A stretch of 64,000 nt of DNA from Polyporus tsugae (taxonomy: Eukaryota; Basidiomycota; Agaricomycetes; Polyporales; Polyporaceae), in NCBI GenBank assembly GCA_024305745.1, contig JAHRBS010000002.1, positions 1,302,001 to 1,366,000 on the forward strand, given 5' to 3'. Within the stretch, counting starts at the first letter, position 1. The number at the start of each line of letters is the position of its first letter. The translations under genes and the position numbers were made by a program. The notes beneath the pieces are model-generated. The model was not told where the DNA came from and made no database searches. It was given only the letters and a program-made list of their open reading frames with translations. Of the stretch, positions 44,364 to 55,897 are shown in pieces.

Positions 44364-47300
44364 ATGGGAAGCTCGAAGCGCCGACCTGTACGTCGTAAAA
44401 GCAAGTCCACGGCGCAATGGGCAGCCCTTGCAAAGTTCAACGAGGGTCAATCAGAGGAAGGGAGTTCAGGGGATAAGGAAAACATCACCAAAACGGCCGC
44501 AAAGTGGCAAGGCAGGTAATAATTCCGCCGTTAATAATCAGCTTACCGTGCAAGCAATGATTTGATATTGATTATAATGCAATGTAAGTCGGCCGGAATC
44601 CTTGGGCCGGTCGCAACCGGCTGAGACGATAGGGGCGCTTGCAACCGCCTTGCCACCAGCTTGCAACCTCCTCCCAAGCCTCTTGTATCCACTTACTATC
44701 TTGCGTTCTCTTGCGACGCTCTGGCAAGTACACATCCCATCACATCAAACTGCTGGAGCCCTCAATCATGAACTGTACAGCACGTCGCCGGGGTTTCAAT
44801 TGCGCTCCCTTAAAAACCCCCCCTCTGCTTCACTCGTTATTTCTCTCCTTTACTTCAACCCCAACGCCGTCGAGGAATACGGTAAGTCCTACCTCAATTC
44901 TTCCCTAATTCGTGTGACGAGACCACTGGATGCAAGGCCTCCAAGGTACGTCCCTCATACCGTACCAGGGCGGTGCTCATTGTCTTGGGAAACACTGGGG
45001 TCGGCTTCGTCTTTGGCCTTGGCTTCTCTGGGGTGCGTCTCCGTTCTCTCGCTGGAGCTCATGATCAGGCTCTCGCGATCGTCTACGATACTCCTCTGGA
45101 TGCTCGCTCGCTGGTGGCATCGGACTCTCCTCGTCGTCGTGTTGCCCCCCTGTCTCCGGAGCTCCCCGGTGCCCATCACTGATGGACGATGTCGTCGTTG
45201 CCGTCACCGTCACCGCCATCGTTGCCATCACCGTCACCGCCATCGTTGCCGTACAGTCTCCATTGCGAGCTCCCGGTTGCTTACTAGTACCCGTAGAGTA
45301 ACGGGGCCGTACTACGTAGATAACACTTCTCTCTCTCATGTATGGCCCATTGCTGGTAGCTACTACAATATACATATTTTGGCACAATTCCTATCGAGTT
45401 GGATGTTCGCAATCAGCCTGGAATAAAATCTAGAGTAATGAAATCCTTGGATTGTCGGTCATCCTCGCGCACCTTGCAACTTGATGGCATCATGGCATTC
45501 ATTGCCATTGACTTACCCGTGTCTTACAACCAACTTGCAACTAGCCCCACCTCGTCATAGTGTAACTATGATAGATTGGGAGTTCACAATTATTACATCA
45601 CCTAAAATGACATTACAATACATTGCAATCCTCTTGCAATCCCCTGTAAGATCCGCGCCAAAATGGTGACGAATGTGGCACCTGTAACACGCAACCTTGT
45701 GAGTCTGCTAATATGGTTGTCATGCTCCCTCGCTGTTAAGCCACGAGCACAATGTGACATTGCTGTACCACGGCTATAGCAGGCATCAGCAAAGCGCAAC
45801 TTGAAGCCTACACACAAATGCAAGACACACTGTGAAGAGGGCGGCACGAGCACACGAACTATTCAACACCTGCGAGCTGAGGTGTCCAGCCTCAAAGTGG
45901 AGCGCCGCAACAGCAGCCGCCGGCTCGATCGAGCCAAAGAAGCATCTACAAGGTGGCGTCAGAAGTTTCGAGTCACTGAGAAGGAACGAGACCGTGCCAT
46001 ACAGTCCGAAGCAGCAGCGAAGCAGCGAGAGCACGACACAAGACGGAACTCCGAGATCTTGCTTGAAAGGGCTGATCTTGCACGGTTGAGGCTGCAGGCA
46101 AGGCTTTCGGAATGCTTGAGGCAGAGGCGTGCACTGGAAAAGCGCTGCAAGCGTTTCCCTCAGGTTCTCGCTGCTCACGTACGACGTGCGAAGAATGCTC
46201 CCACCTTGTTCCGCTTGAAGACGAAGGGGATCTACACTCCCCAAGCTCGTGCGCTGGCTCGCGGCCTCGTCTTCAGTGGCTGTTCCCAGAAACAGATCGG
46301 CCACATCGTTCAAATGGTGGGGAAGACGATCGGAATCACTGTGAAAGGCAAAATGAGCGCTCATACCGTGCGGAGGTGTGTTGTCGAGGGAGGAGTTGCA
46401 AGTGACATACAACTGGGCTACGAGATAACGCAAGCGAACAGTAAGTCCCGGCCAAGCAAACTGGAGATTATTTGTACTCACCATGAATACAGGCTTCACC
46501 GTTAGCTCCGACGCAACGTCAAACCGGCACACCGACTACATTGGTCGCCACATGGCGATTCGAGCACCCGACTACGACTGCCAACCTCCTGTTCAGGCAG
46601 CGGGGCCCAGGTCGTCACCCGCTGATTCTCCTCAAGGTGCTCCGGGGCCATCTGCGATGCCGAAGAACCGTCTCCTGGGGGTCGAGTCGTCAGTCAACCA
46701 CACGAGCGAGACTCAGGTGGAGGGCTGGAAGGAGAAGTTCCATCAGCTTGTGAACGCGTATAACAAGTCACCGCTCGCACAGAGGCTGGGCGTTTCTCTC
46801 ACCGTCGAAGACTGCGCCATCAAGCTGAAGGGGATCGGAGGGGACCACGCTGCTGACCAGCTGAAGACTGCGAGACTCCTGGTGGAATGGAAGAAGGAGT
46901 CAACGTACCTTGTACTTGCGTGGGACGACCTCGGCTCTCGCTCTCCCACGAAACCGACGCCGGCGTTGGAACGTGTCATTGAAGCTGCCATGACGGACAC
47001 GATTCTTGGAGCCGGAGGTCCGGATGCCTGGGCGGCACTCCCGCCCGAGAGTCAGATCTCGCGCTATACGAAGAACCTCAACCGGTTGACTACAGCATTG
47101 GGGCAGGACTTACATGATGCACTTCCCCCAGAGGAGCAGCGCCGCCTTGACCTATTCCTCCGTACAGGATGCGCGATGCACAAGGAGCTGAACAGCTTCA
47201 AGGGCGGCAATGTGGCGATGATGGCGGCCTGGGCGGAGCTGCCAGAGACAACACCACCAATTCTCCTCGCGAACAGAGAGAACGTGTCGACCCTCCGAGA

Positions 47301-47889
47301 TATCGACACGCAAGCCCTCGCAATCCTCCTCCCTGCGGAGATGCCCCTTGAAGGTCTGACAGCGGCCGAGCTTCGCACGCTGGCGACGTCTGCGCGTGGT
47401 GGTGTCAAGCTTGCAGATCTGGGAGGCGCGGTCTTCAATCACAAGGATGACAAGAAAGGACAGCAAGACACTTACGTGTTCTACTGGGCGGAGATCGTTG
47501 GGCAAAAATTCCGATATCCGGACACGAGCAACGTCCGGTACTTCACTTATGGCGAAGCTGCTTGTGAGCTTCTTGTGAACCACGCGCACTACCTCCGCTT
47601 TTTGATTATTGTGCGCGATCGGAAGGAACGTCCGAGGTGGAGCCATATCGAGGAGAACTTCGTCGCCGGTCTCCACGATGACGCTACGCTCACTGAGCTC
47701 ACGGCCATGGCGCTCTATGACCAGGCTGTCACGCAGCCCTACCTCCGGGCTACTCGCGTGCTACAAAACGGCCTTAAGCTCGGTCCGTATCATGACCAAC
47801 TCAAGGCGTACCTTCAGTGGCATCACGCCCGGGACGTCCACAGCTGTCCTGGCGATTTGGGTGTGTACCCATACTCATTCTTCTTGTGA
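44364..47889 (+). CDS. Agaricomycete transposase-like protein (N-terminal and middle exons uncertain)
   Basis: A likely first exon begins at 44364 (MGSSKRRPVRRKSKSTAQW, basic; donor about 44518). The middle (44520-45790) is unclear. A solid exon from about 45800 to 46440 gives a coiled coil (LRAEVSSLKVERRNSSRRLDRAKE and onward) and then a helical DNA-binding-like part (YTPQARALARGLVFSGCSQKQIGHIVQ, HTVRRCVVEGGVAS). It splices over a 52-base intron to 46493-47889: SFTVSSDATSNRHTDYIGRHMAIRAP, NHTSETQVEGWKEKF, KGIGGDHAADQLKTARLLVEWKKE, HKELNSFKGGN, ending CPGDLGVYPYSFFL. I recall this as a repetitive Agaricomycete family; the spaced acids (SSDATS, GGDHAADQ) suggest an RNase H-type DDE core, by inference. 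The two big exons are intact, so the element may be recent or domesticated. GC rises sharply within the coding part. Confidence 0.6.
45190..45255. repeat. Short tandem repeat, 24-base unit
   Basis: The unit CGTTGCCATCACCGTCACCG plus CCAT occurs about two and a half times in a row with one or two base changes. It lies in the unclear middle of the transposase-like gene. Around it, from 44600 to 45700, the heptamer CTTGCAA/TTGCAAC is scattered many times. Confidence 0.75.
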
Positions 47890-48185
47890 TACGGCCCTCT
47901 CCACTGTCAGTTCCTGTACCCGCAGCACACCTTCCGTTGAAGATCAGCAGCGTAGGCTGTCTCTAAGGGCTTTGAGGCTCGATATATCCTCATTCTCTCC
48001 CAGGACCAGCCTCGAGGGGGACCGTTTGAGGCGCGAAAGAAGGAAAGAAGCTGCTTGCTGCTGCAGCACTAGGGCAGTGCTTGGGGTAGATAGTAAGTGC
48101 CCATATTCGACGTGTTCGTCTCCCCGACTCTCCTTGCAATCTCCTACCTCCACGACCACAGTCGCACCACCTCCGCTACCGTGCC

Positions 48186-49375
48186 ATGAATTATAATCAG
48201 ACGCACGAATACACCCCCGAGACGTCCACCGTCGCCTTTCCCGATTGGGTGGGCGTCCCAGGGAGCCCTTACGCGTCCGATCAGACTCCGCTGAGTCTGG
48301 ACGACACATCAGGATCTGTCTGCGCCTTCGAACGAGATATCAATGATATGTCCTTCGACGGGATGAACCAAACGCACTTCCTCTGCCAACCGAGTATGAC
48401 TATCGATTGGCAACCGGCGTTCGACGCTGAACTCCCGTTTGTGCCGACCCTCGATCCCTTCGCAGACGACATGTCGTCCAGCGCGGACACATTCAACGAA
48501 ACGCTGTCTCCCGCCTCCGACAGCACTCTCATCGGCTCCCCCACTGCGTCCATGCTGCCAGAATTAAAACTGCCCCCTCCCGAAGACGCACTGGTCGACC
48601 ACCAGCTCGCGTCTCCCCCCTCGCTCTACCCAGACTTTGATTTCACATTTCAGTGCCAGCCCTCGGCCACTACTCCGCCTTTGGACATGTATACCTCCAT
48701 GTCCCAGGGGAACCATGACTACCAGGACTGCACTCAGTATTGGCCTGAGCAACTGCCCTCGCAGCATGGGGTCAGTACTGCACGCGTTGTTGTGGCGGGC
48801 CTCATGGCAGGTGTGGAGATGAATACGGACTCGTTCACGCTCATCTCTATGGGCCCCACGTCACCTTGTCTTCTGCCCCCTTCCGCTGAGCACCTGCAGG
48901 ACACCCTCATCGTCAGCGAGGAGCAGAACTCCATCCCCGTGACGCGCACAAAGTGCTGTCACGACGTCTCTGACGACAACTGGGCAGGCAACAGTGACGT
49001 ACCCAAGAAGAGGAGGCAGCGCAAGCAGGATACGACGAAGCGATTCGCGTGTCCTGAACCGGACTGCCATTCAAGTATGTATACTCTTCCCCCCTCCTCC
49101 ACACTTCTCATGCACCATTACTGATGAATGATACCACTTGAGTGTTCGCACGGACGTTCAATCTGAAGGTGCACATTAGGAGTGTCCACTTCCAGGAGCG
49201 TATCCACTGCTGCAAGGTGCTTGGGTGCAAGCGTGCATTTAGCCGCAAACACGATCTTGACCGCCACTACCAGTCCGCACATACCAAACTGGGGTCACCG
49301 CGGAAAACCGCCAAGAAGGGTGGCAAGGCCGTGAAGGGCCGGAAGTCCATCAAGAAGGACAAGCACGATGAGTAG
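48186..49375 (+). CDS. C2H2 zinc-finger transcription factor
   Basis: Two exons (48186-49074, 49143-49375) sum to 373 residues. The first ~275 residues are acidic, Ser/Thr/Pro-rich and look like an activation region. A basic patch PKKRRQRKQDTTKR at about 277-290 is a likely nuclear signal. Two C2H2 fingers follow: FACPEPDCHSMFARTFNLKVHIRSVH, whose codon for Met spans the intron, and IHCCKVLGCKRAFSRKHDLDRHYQSAH. The end is a Lys/Gly-rich tail (KKGGKAVKGRKSIKKDKHDE). This two-finger layout with the SRKHDLDRH line is common in Agaricomycete regulators; targets are unknown. It starts 296 bases after the transposase-like gene, whose 3' region must contain its promoter. Confidence 0.88.
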
Positions 49376-50574
49376 GTCGACGTCGTGCAAGGGGTGTGAT
49401 TCACGGTGCGTGCATGGTGGATTCCTTTGCCTCGCCGGTTTATTGTCAGATCATTGTTCCCTGATCCGGTTGCTGAACTAATTTTTGAACGTTTGCAGGC
49501 ATCCGCGGGTCGCGCGCAGCAGCAATATGGAATCTCTCGAATTTGTTGCCCCGTACGAGCGCTCAGCTTGCATGCTGATCGCTCGTTTTGGTGACCAATT
49601 CATTGGTGAGGGCTCTCATATCGCTGATGGACGAGGCAGAGGCGGGTGCGTCTTTGCGTGGGGAGCAGCTCCAGTCTCCAGCATGTGATGCTCTGGAGAA
49701 CTGCTTCCCGCGGGGACGTACCTGCATGGAGTCTTTAGAATCAGTTTTCTTGCATGTGTTTCGTTTATGTCTGTTGTACTTGTATCTCGCGCTTTTCGGT
49801 GATGATATCGTGTGTATAGTGCTATGCTTGCCACCCTTACGTATCCATCTCTGTATTTCCAAGGTTGCGGTCGAAGATTCCCTCTGCGATATTGGTGCGA
49901 CTGCTCAAGCTTTGACTATTCTGGTTATGTGTGTCATGTACTTCTACTCTCAACCTCTGAGTCACTTTGTATCTGTGTCGTTTGTAACATATTCTGCTGC
50001 TGTCGAGTAGTGGTTGGTTGATAAAGAGGCCATAGGATGCGTGGCCATATGATGGCGCGAAACATTTATCTGAGGCGTCAACTGTGGCACTCAAAGGGCA
50101 GCCAGATTCATTACAAGGTCTAAGACAGTAGTATTGACTTACTCACATATCCTTCTTCTGATATTCAGTCTTTTCCGGTGTTGTCGTTGGGCTCTTGGCG
50201 GCGTGGTCGGGGCGCTGCGCAGAAAGGGGACGCCGCCTTATCGGACACCGGAGCAGATGGCGAAAACGGCAGGAGAGCAGGTTGTCTCTCCCCACCTTCA
50301 TCGCTCTTCGCCCGCTTGGCCCAATTACGAGACTACGGTATTTGACTGCTCGCTTTGCCACTCCCTCCGCAACCTCTCGATTCCCCGAGCCGTCCCGTCT
50401 CCCCTAGTTCCAACAAATGCGACAGGGTGTACGGCGAGTTCTGTCATCATATCCCTCTGTGTCATAGCCGAGCTGAATATTGATCAGGTCTTCTAGGTCT
50501 TTCTCACTTTAGCGACTTTAAATTGGAGTCTGGACTATGATGCTGTCGATCGCGGGCATACCATCACTGCCTGC
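49376..50574. other. 1.2 kb without a supported gene
   Basis: Contains the zinc-finger 3' UTR and unassigned sequence. Frames at 49588-50010 and 50134-50496 were read; neither has a motif or matches the nearby gene family. No repeat stands out. Confidence 0.45.
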
Positions 50575-51400
50575 AATTTCTCACCGAACTCGTCCCTGGA
50601 CTCCGAGGAGTTAATCCAGCACAGAACATTGCCAAGCACGTTGACTGGGTAAACGTGAGTCCTCGCCATGGAGAGCACTACTTTCGCGCTGTGGAGCCTT
50701 GTGAACTCCGCTGGGGCCGATGAAACTGATCCCGGTGCGAGTCGCGGTCAAGTCGTGTGTTGCCGCATCCGACGGTTCGTTCGACCTGGCGGCCTCGGTC
50801 GCAGCCATTCAAGACTTCGTTGCAGAGAACATCCTGGATGGAGACCGTGACCTAAGGGATGTCTGGGTCCGTGGAGACTCTGACGACATGCGGGATTACT
50901 CTCTCCATATTTCAACCCCGCGGACGACCTGGGTGTGTCATCGTCGTCGCCGCGAATGGTTTCGTGCAGATCAGCAGTTACAGGATGACGAACGCCGCTC
51001 TGCGAAACGTGGCTCGCAAGCTTCTCGAGCACACAACAAAGAACTTTGTTTTGTCTTGCCCTTGGTGATGAGGGCCGCCCCAACCAGCGCTGTCGGCGAC
51101 CAGGACGCTTCCACCATTGGTGACACCAGCACCAGTATCGTTCACGTCAAGGGCGTGTGCGCCTTTTTCACGGTCTCGTTCTCCGTGGAAAGCGAGATAT
51201 GTGCTGTTGGTGCCACGCGCGAGGGGTACGGGATCTCGTTCAACGGGTCCTTGATTCACTCGAAGGACGTAAATGCGCCTGCAAGCGGACAGTTGGTGGA
51301 CCTCGAATTCTTCACAAGGGAGCTGGGACGGCATCGTGTGCCCGTGCACTTTGCTGACGCTTTGACCATGTTGTGTGTCCCCAACTTGACCTGGAGGTAA
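50575..51400 (+). pseudogene. Broken tandem copy of the unrecognised family at 51901
   Basis: Base by base it follows the intact gene at 52060-52950: the stretch from ACCGAACTCGTCCCTGGACT, the block CATCCGACGGTTCGTTCGA, and the near-identical end GTCAAGGGCGTG..TCGTTCTCCGTGGAAAGCGAGATATGTG. It lacks about 80 bases between GTAAACGT and GTCCTCGCC. It also has frame changes near 50600 and 50930 and has lost the first exon, so no full protein can be made. The 3' half (50720-51400) still has a 226-codon open frame, which suggests fairly recent loss. Read with its neighbour it shows a tandem duplication about 1.4 kb apart. Confidence 0.8.
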
Positions 51401-51900
51401 TTGTCACGGTATGATGCGTTTTAGTCTTTTTATCATGGCGGGTTGGTTAGGCACGGAATGTATGAACATGAACCTGATCGAAACCTCTTCAAGAGCATAT
51501 AATTCAGACGTTCCTAAGTTCTTTTTTGTACAGTGTCTCGTCGGTGGAGCGTGGACATATATTATGAGCTCGTACGACCCTTTCAGATACAGGATGCTCA
51601 TCTCAAATATTTCGAAGCATGCTACCGTGCCAAGTGCCTACCAGCCAGCTCGGCCTCGGGTGCCGTCGCACGACGAGAATTGACTGAACGAAAGTTGCGA
51701 GACCACAGACGGAAAGGTGGCCAGCTGAGTAGAGGGACCTCGAGCTCAGTCCACATGATATCTAGAATTCCAGTGAGGAAATTGCTTACGTACTCGGCCA
51801 CTGATTAGTCACGGTATCTCAGATACCACCCTCAAGCTTCAAGGCTCGGATTTCTTCGAGCCGTCTCATCATCTCTACCTCTAATAACAACGGATACATC
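51401..51900. promoter_or_regulatory. Spacer and promoter of the intact family member
   Basis: 500 bases after the broken copy. The 30 bases at 51849-51878 recur with 27 identities at 56220-56249, each time shortly before an ATGGAG start, so this may be a family core promoter. No other feature. Confidence 0.5.
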
Positions 51901-52968
51901 ATGGAGATCGGTGAGTTCTATAATCATGCCCTTTCTTACCATGCATGGACATTGATTGGTGACATACTTATTCTGAGTGTTGCTCACTTCGTCGACGCAG
52001 GTTCAGGAGGCCTAGTGACCTGGCGCTTCGGCCCGCCAGTCTCCATCGACTGCAAGCAGTTTCTCGCCGAACTCGTCCCTGAAGGAGTTGATCCAGCGCG
52101 GTGCATGGTCAGGCACGTCGATTGGGCAAACGTCCCGAGGTGGCTGAATGTTGTCCTCGGCGACAGTTGGGAACTGGAGGAGGAGTCTGGCCAAGGAGTC
52201 CTCGCCTTGGACTGCACCGGCAGCACCGCTCTCGCGCTGTGGAGCCTCGCGAACTCGGCCGGGACGGACGAACGGATCAGGGTGGATGTTATGGCATTGG
52301 TCGAGTCGCCCGTTGCATCCGACGGTTCGTTCGATTTCGCGGCCTCTGTCAAGGCAACCGAAGACGCCGTCGTGATGCACGTCCTCTATGGAGATTGCAA
52401 CCCGACGAGGGACCTCTGGGTACGTGGAGAACTTGACGATTTGGGGGATTATTCCCTCCAGTCTCCCCCCGACTCGAACACAAACAAGTGGAGTGAGCGG
52501 TGTGTCGTCGTCGTTGCTGCCAACGCAGTCGTGAAGTTCACGAGTTCTGGAATGACGAACGCCGCTCTGCGAAACGTGGCCCGCAAGCTTCTCGAGTACA
52601 CTGTGTGTCGCAACGGAGAGCCCCTCCTGGCCTTTCCCTCTGTCACCAGCAGGGCGGCCCTAGCCAGCTCTGGCGATGCTAGTACTCCAGGTGTCGTTCA
52701 AGTCAAGGGCGTGTACACCGAGTTCACGGTCTCGTTCTCCGTGGAAAGCGAGATATGTGCAGCCGGCGCTGCATGTGACGACAACGGGGTCGTATTCCAC
52801 CGGTCCTTGATCCACGAGAAGGACGCAAATGCGCCTGCGAGCGGATGCCTGGTGGATTTCATATTCTCGACGAACAAGCTGGGACGGCATGGTTTGCGCG
52901 TGCGCTTTGTTGACGCTATGACCATGGTCTGTGTCTCCAAGGACTTGACCGTGGATGTTATTGTGTGA
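51901..52968 (+). CDS. Unrecognised soluble protein, member of a local tandem family
   Basis: Two exons: a 10-base coding exon 51901-51910 (ATGGAGATCG) and 52001-52968, giving 325 residues. The start MEIGSGGLVTWRFGPPV is rebuilt exactly across a 90-base intron. I do not recognise a domain. The protein has alternating hydrophobic strands (VVVVAANAVVKF, TVSFSVESEICAAG, HGLRVRFVDAMTMVCVS), a Trp/Gly-rich beginning, acidic surface and no signal peptide or membrane helix. Seven or more cysteines are spread out. The line TNAALRNVARKLLEY looks like an amphipathic helix. The overall picture is a mixed alpha/beta cytosolic protein. A broken paralogue lies directly upstream and a start-only relic lies at about 56260, so the family is locally dynamic. 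Confidence 0.75.
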   Translation: MEIGEFYNHALSYHAWTLIGDILILSVAHFVDAGSGGLVTWRFGPPVSIDCKQFLAELVPEGVDPARCMVRHVDWANVPRWLNVVLGDSWELEEESGQGVLALDCTGSTALALWSLANSAGTDERIRVDVMALVESPVASDGSFDFAASVKATEDAVVMHVLYGDCNPTRDLWVRGELDDLGDYSLQSPPDSNTNKWSERCVVVVAANAVVKFTSSGMTNAALRNVARKLLEYTVCRNGEPLLAFPSVTSRAALASSGDASTPGVVQVKGVYTEFTVSFSVESEICAAGAACDDNGVVFHRSLIHEKDANAPASGCLVDFIFSTNKLGRHGLRVRFVDAMTMVCVSKDLTVDVIV

Positions 52969-53926
52969 TGTTTTGGTGTCTGTATGCATGGAACTGTATG
53001 AAGATCGAAAACGCCTTACGTGTACAGTGTACAGTAGTTCGATATCAGGAGTTCATACATATGTACTTCCTAGGTCTGACGTACGCCAGAGCCCAAAAAA
53101 ACGCACCCTCAGCGATGCCCAGAGTTAAACGTTTATCGACATGACATCAGCTCATTCGCTACCCCAGCAACCTGTTCTACATCACGATCGACTTCCCGCT
53201 GACGTCACCTACCTGAACTTGCTGCTGGCCAACCTCAACGCGCGCGAGTCCATCCGCGGGACCCTGGCCGACACGGACTACAACACATTCGAGAACTCGA
53301 AATCCGGGCCTTCAACCTTCCGTAGCGCATCCGGCGCGAGCATCCTCGTACGGGCTGCGAGCAACGGATGGCGCGCTGCGGCTGACTCTTGCGCAGAACA
53401 TGGCGGACATGATCCATATCCAAACCAGCACGGGCACGCGTGTCAGGTTCGACTCGGACAAGATATGTATGGGCACGCATGTCGGACGATTGACGTTGGT
53501 GCTGCCGCTAGTACGACTGCAGCGTTTGAGGGTAATTTCATTTGTCCTTGGCCCCCAAGGCGGTCGCCGTGCTCTTTGACTGTCTATAGTACCCCGTTGT
53601 GGCCTCACTATGCACTGTTTTACCCGGTGTACGTTTGTTTAAATTATGGGTTTCACACCAATGTGAATGTACAAGCTCCTGCCGACTTGCTGGCACATGT
53701 CATACCCCATGTTTGTACAACTTGGCCCACGGCCGCGGGATAATGCTACCCGCAGCATCTTGCTGCTATACCTATCCATGATCCCGGTCGTGTGTCAGGC
53801 TCCTCTTGAGTCCGCAGACCTAACGTGGCCAACTTCCGTTGCTGGCCTGGCATGCAAACCACGGTAATACAAGCCCTGGATCCTAAGGAAGGGAAAAAAG
53901 GAGCCCGGGGTATAGTAAGTATAACT
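52969..53926. other. Intergenic with a possible gene relic
   Basis: From 53141 to about 53520 the plus strand has gene-like, GC-rich composition. One frame reads LNLLLANLNARESIRGTLADTDYNTFENSKSG, and another continues RLTLAQNMADMIHIQTSTGTRVRFDS, which suggests a frameshifted coding fragment of unknown family. The rest (53520-53926) is AT-richer and empty. Confidence 0.4.
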
Positions 53927-55897
53927 CTAGACAATGAGCGTAATGGGAGAATCCACAGTCCTGACGACAATCCTCCCCTTCCTCCCCAACTCCTCATCCG
54001 AAACCCTCTCGGCGCCCCAGGAGATGCCGCCCACTACGGCCCTCCCGTCTCTCGCATGAGGGTCCCCGTCGACACGGCGCACACGCGTGCACTCATCGCA
54101 ATCCCACTGCCCATTATCCACATCGTCCACGCTCACGACGAGTTTCTTTAGCGCATCTGGATCCGCATCCTCGCTGACGTCGCCGCTACCGTCCTCGAGG
54201 ACCTCTCTAACCTCAGGCTCTTCAGCACCAACCTCCGCCTCTGGGCCCGCATAGCCATCCGCGTACGACACCACCTGTGGCCTGAACGCCGTCGGCTCGC
54301 GCATCTCCAGGTCGATCGCCCCCTCGAAGCTCTCGTGTACCTGTACCGTCACGCGCGCAGGCATGCTGGGGTCCAGGTCCCACTCGAGGTCCCAGAGGCT
54401 CGGGTCCCAGCCGTCGCCCAAGGACGAGAGCCAGTCACCGTCGGGCGCGGCGATCTCGGCGGACGCGGTGAGGACGGCGTCGGGCGGGGCATGGAGGAAG
54501 GTGAGGTTGATGGAGGCGTGCCCGGTCGACGCTGCGACGTCAAACTTGCCGCCCGGCGCGGAGGGCGAAGTGGAGTGGAGAGAGACTTCACTGAAGATGG
54601 CGCTGAGGGACGGGGAGGAGAGAGGGGAGTGGGGTTAGATTGTTTTGGATTTCACTCGTCGGGGAATTCGAGATGAGCTGAACGCACCCCTCGATTGTTG
54701 TGATGTTGACCGACGTTGGATCAGTTGATGCTTCGTCGTTGTGCAGTTGCGCGGTCACGTTGACCAGTCCGTCCTCCGTGTGGATAATCAGTGCCCGTGA
54801 GATGTTGTACGTCCCGCTGATACTGTTGTATATCGACTGAAGCGATACCACATCACCAGATACACACTGTAAACAGGAGACGAATGAATGATCCACAGGT
54901 TCGAGAGATGCCAAATGCGGGGCTCACATACCTCCGACTTAATTGGTCCCATCACCGTGGAAAGGTTGAGTCTCTTGAAATGCACCGAAGGCGGTGTGGA
55001 GAGAAGATGATCGTACTCATGCAAATCCGTATGCAGCTCCCGGATTTCGAGGGGAACGCTTGATCCCGCGTGTGCCCGAGGAAGTCGGAGATGGATATCG
55101 ACGTGCAGCGCCTTGTTCTGAGCTTCATTCGACCAGCTCCCGAGGCCGTCCGTTTCTGGCGTCTGCCCATCATGGTGTGAATTTATGTTCGCGAAAATCC
55201 GGGGCGGACAAACCCACATCAATGCCAAGTCTAAAGACCTCTCCGACATCATACTTCGTACGATGCAGGCGACACACACGGACGTCCCCGAGTGCCCCTG
55301 GTTGGGCGTACGAAACGTCAACGTCGACGGTTGCTTCTGAGCCCGGTTCGGCCGTCCGCGAGACGCGAAAAGCCCCAGCGCACCCGTCCTCGTCTTTGTA
55401 CATGTTGACAAACGACATGATGTCTGCGGAGACGGGGATTTTCAAGGATCCGCGTGCATGGTATCGTGGGGGATCATTGCTCTCCCATGAATATGGAACA
55501 GGAACCAACTTGACTTGCGCTGCGCATTGCCATGGCCGATTAACTGGCTCCTCGGGCGGATGACGGCGTGGTTCCTGCGCATGGAAGTCATTTAGGATGG
55601 CACTGGAGGCCGCCGTTCGAGTTTTGAAAAACTTGGACTTACAGAGACGTCGCTCCGTGAGGCGTGATTTCGTAGCCAAAAGTGTTGGCCCGCGAGGGAC
55701 AGCAGCACGGCAACGACAAGAAGAACGGGCCAGATGAGCCCTGCAGCATCGTTCTGCGCAGATTCCTCCTCGTCGGGGACGAGTCGCTTCTTGCCCTGCG
55801 TAACGCTAGGATATTTATCGGAGTCTTCAGGTCCGAGGGGCAGTTTTCCTGGCGTCGCTGAGTCGCCTTGGTCAGAATGCCCGGCGGGGTCAGCCAT
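53927..55897 (-). CDS. DUF7330-type single-pass membrane protein
   Basis: At least five exons on the minus strand. Start MADPAGHSDQGDSATPGK, a polar cytosolic head of about 50 residues, then one membrane helix GLIWPVLLVVAVLLSLAGQHFWL, so a type II topology is likely. The lumenal part holds KIPVSADIMSFVNMYKDEDG, then SWSNEAQNKALHVDIHLRLP. The repeated beta pattern follows: SIYNSISGTYNISRALIIHTEDG, LVNVTAQLHND, SVNITTIEGAIFSEVSLHST and KFDVAASTGHASINLTFLHAP. These are the marks of the DUF7330 domain of basidiomycetes, function unknown. Several NxS/T sites suggest glycosylation. The C-terminal ~120 residues are acidic. The joins DVS/EPRRH and GID/TPETD were checked and keep frame. Confidence 0.75.
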
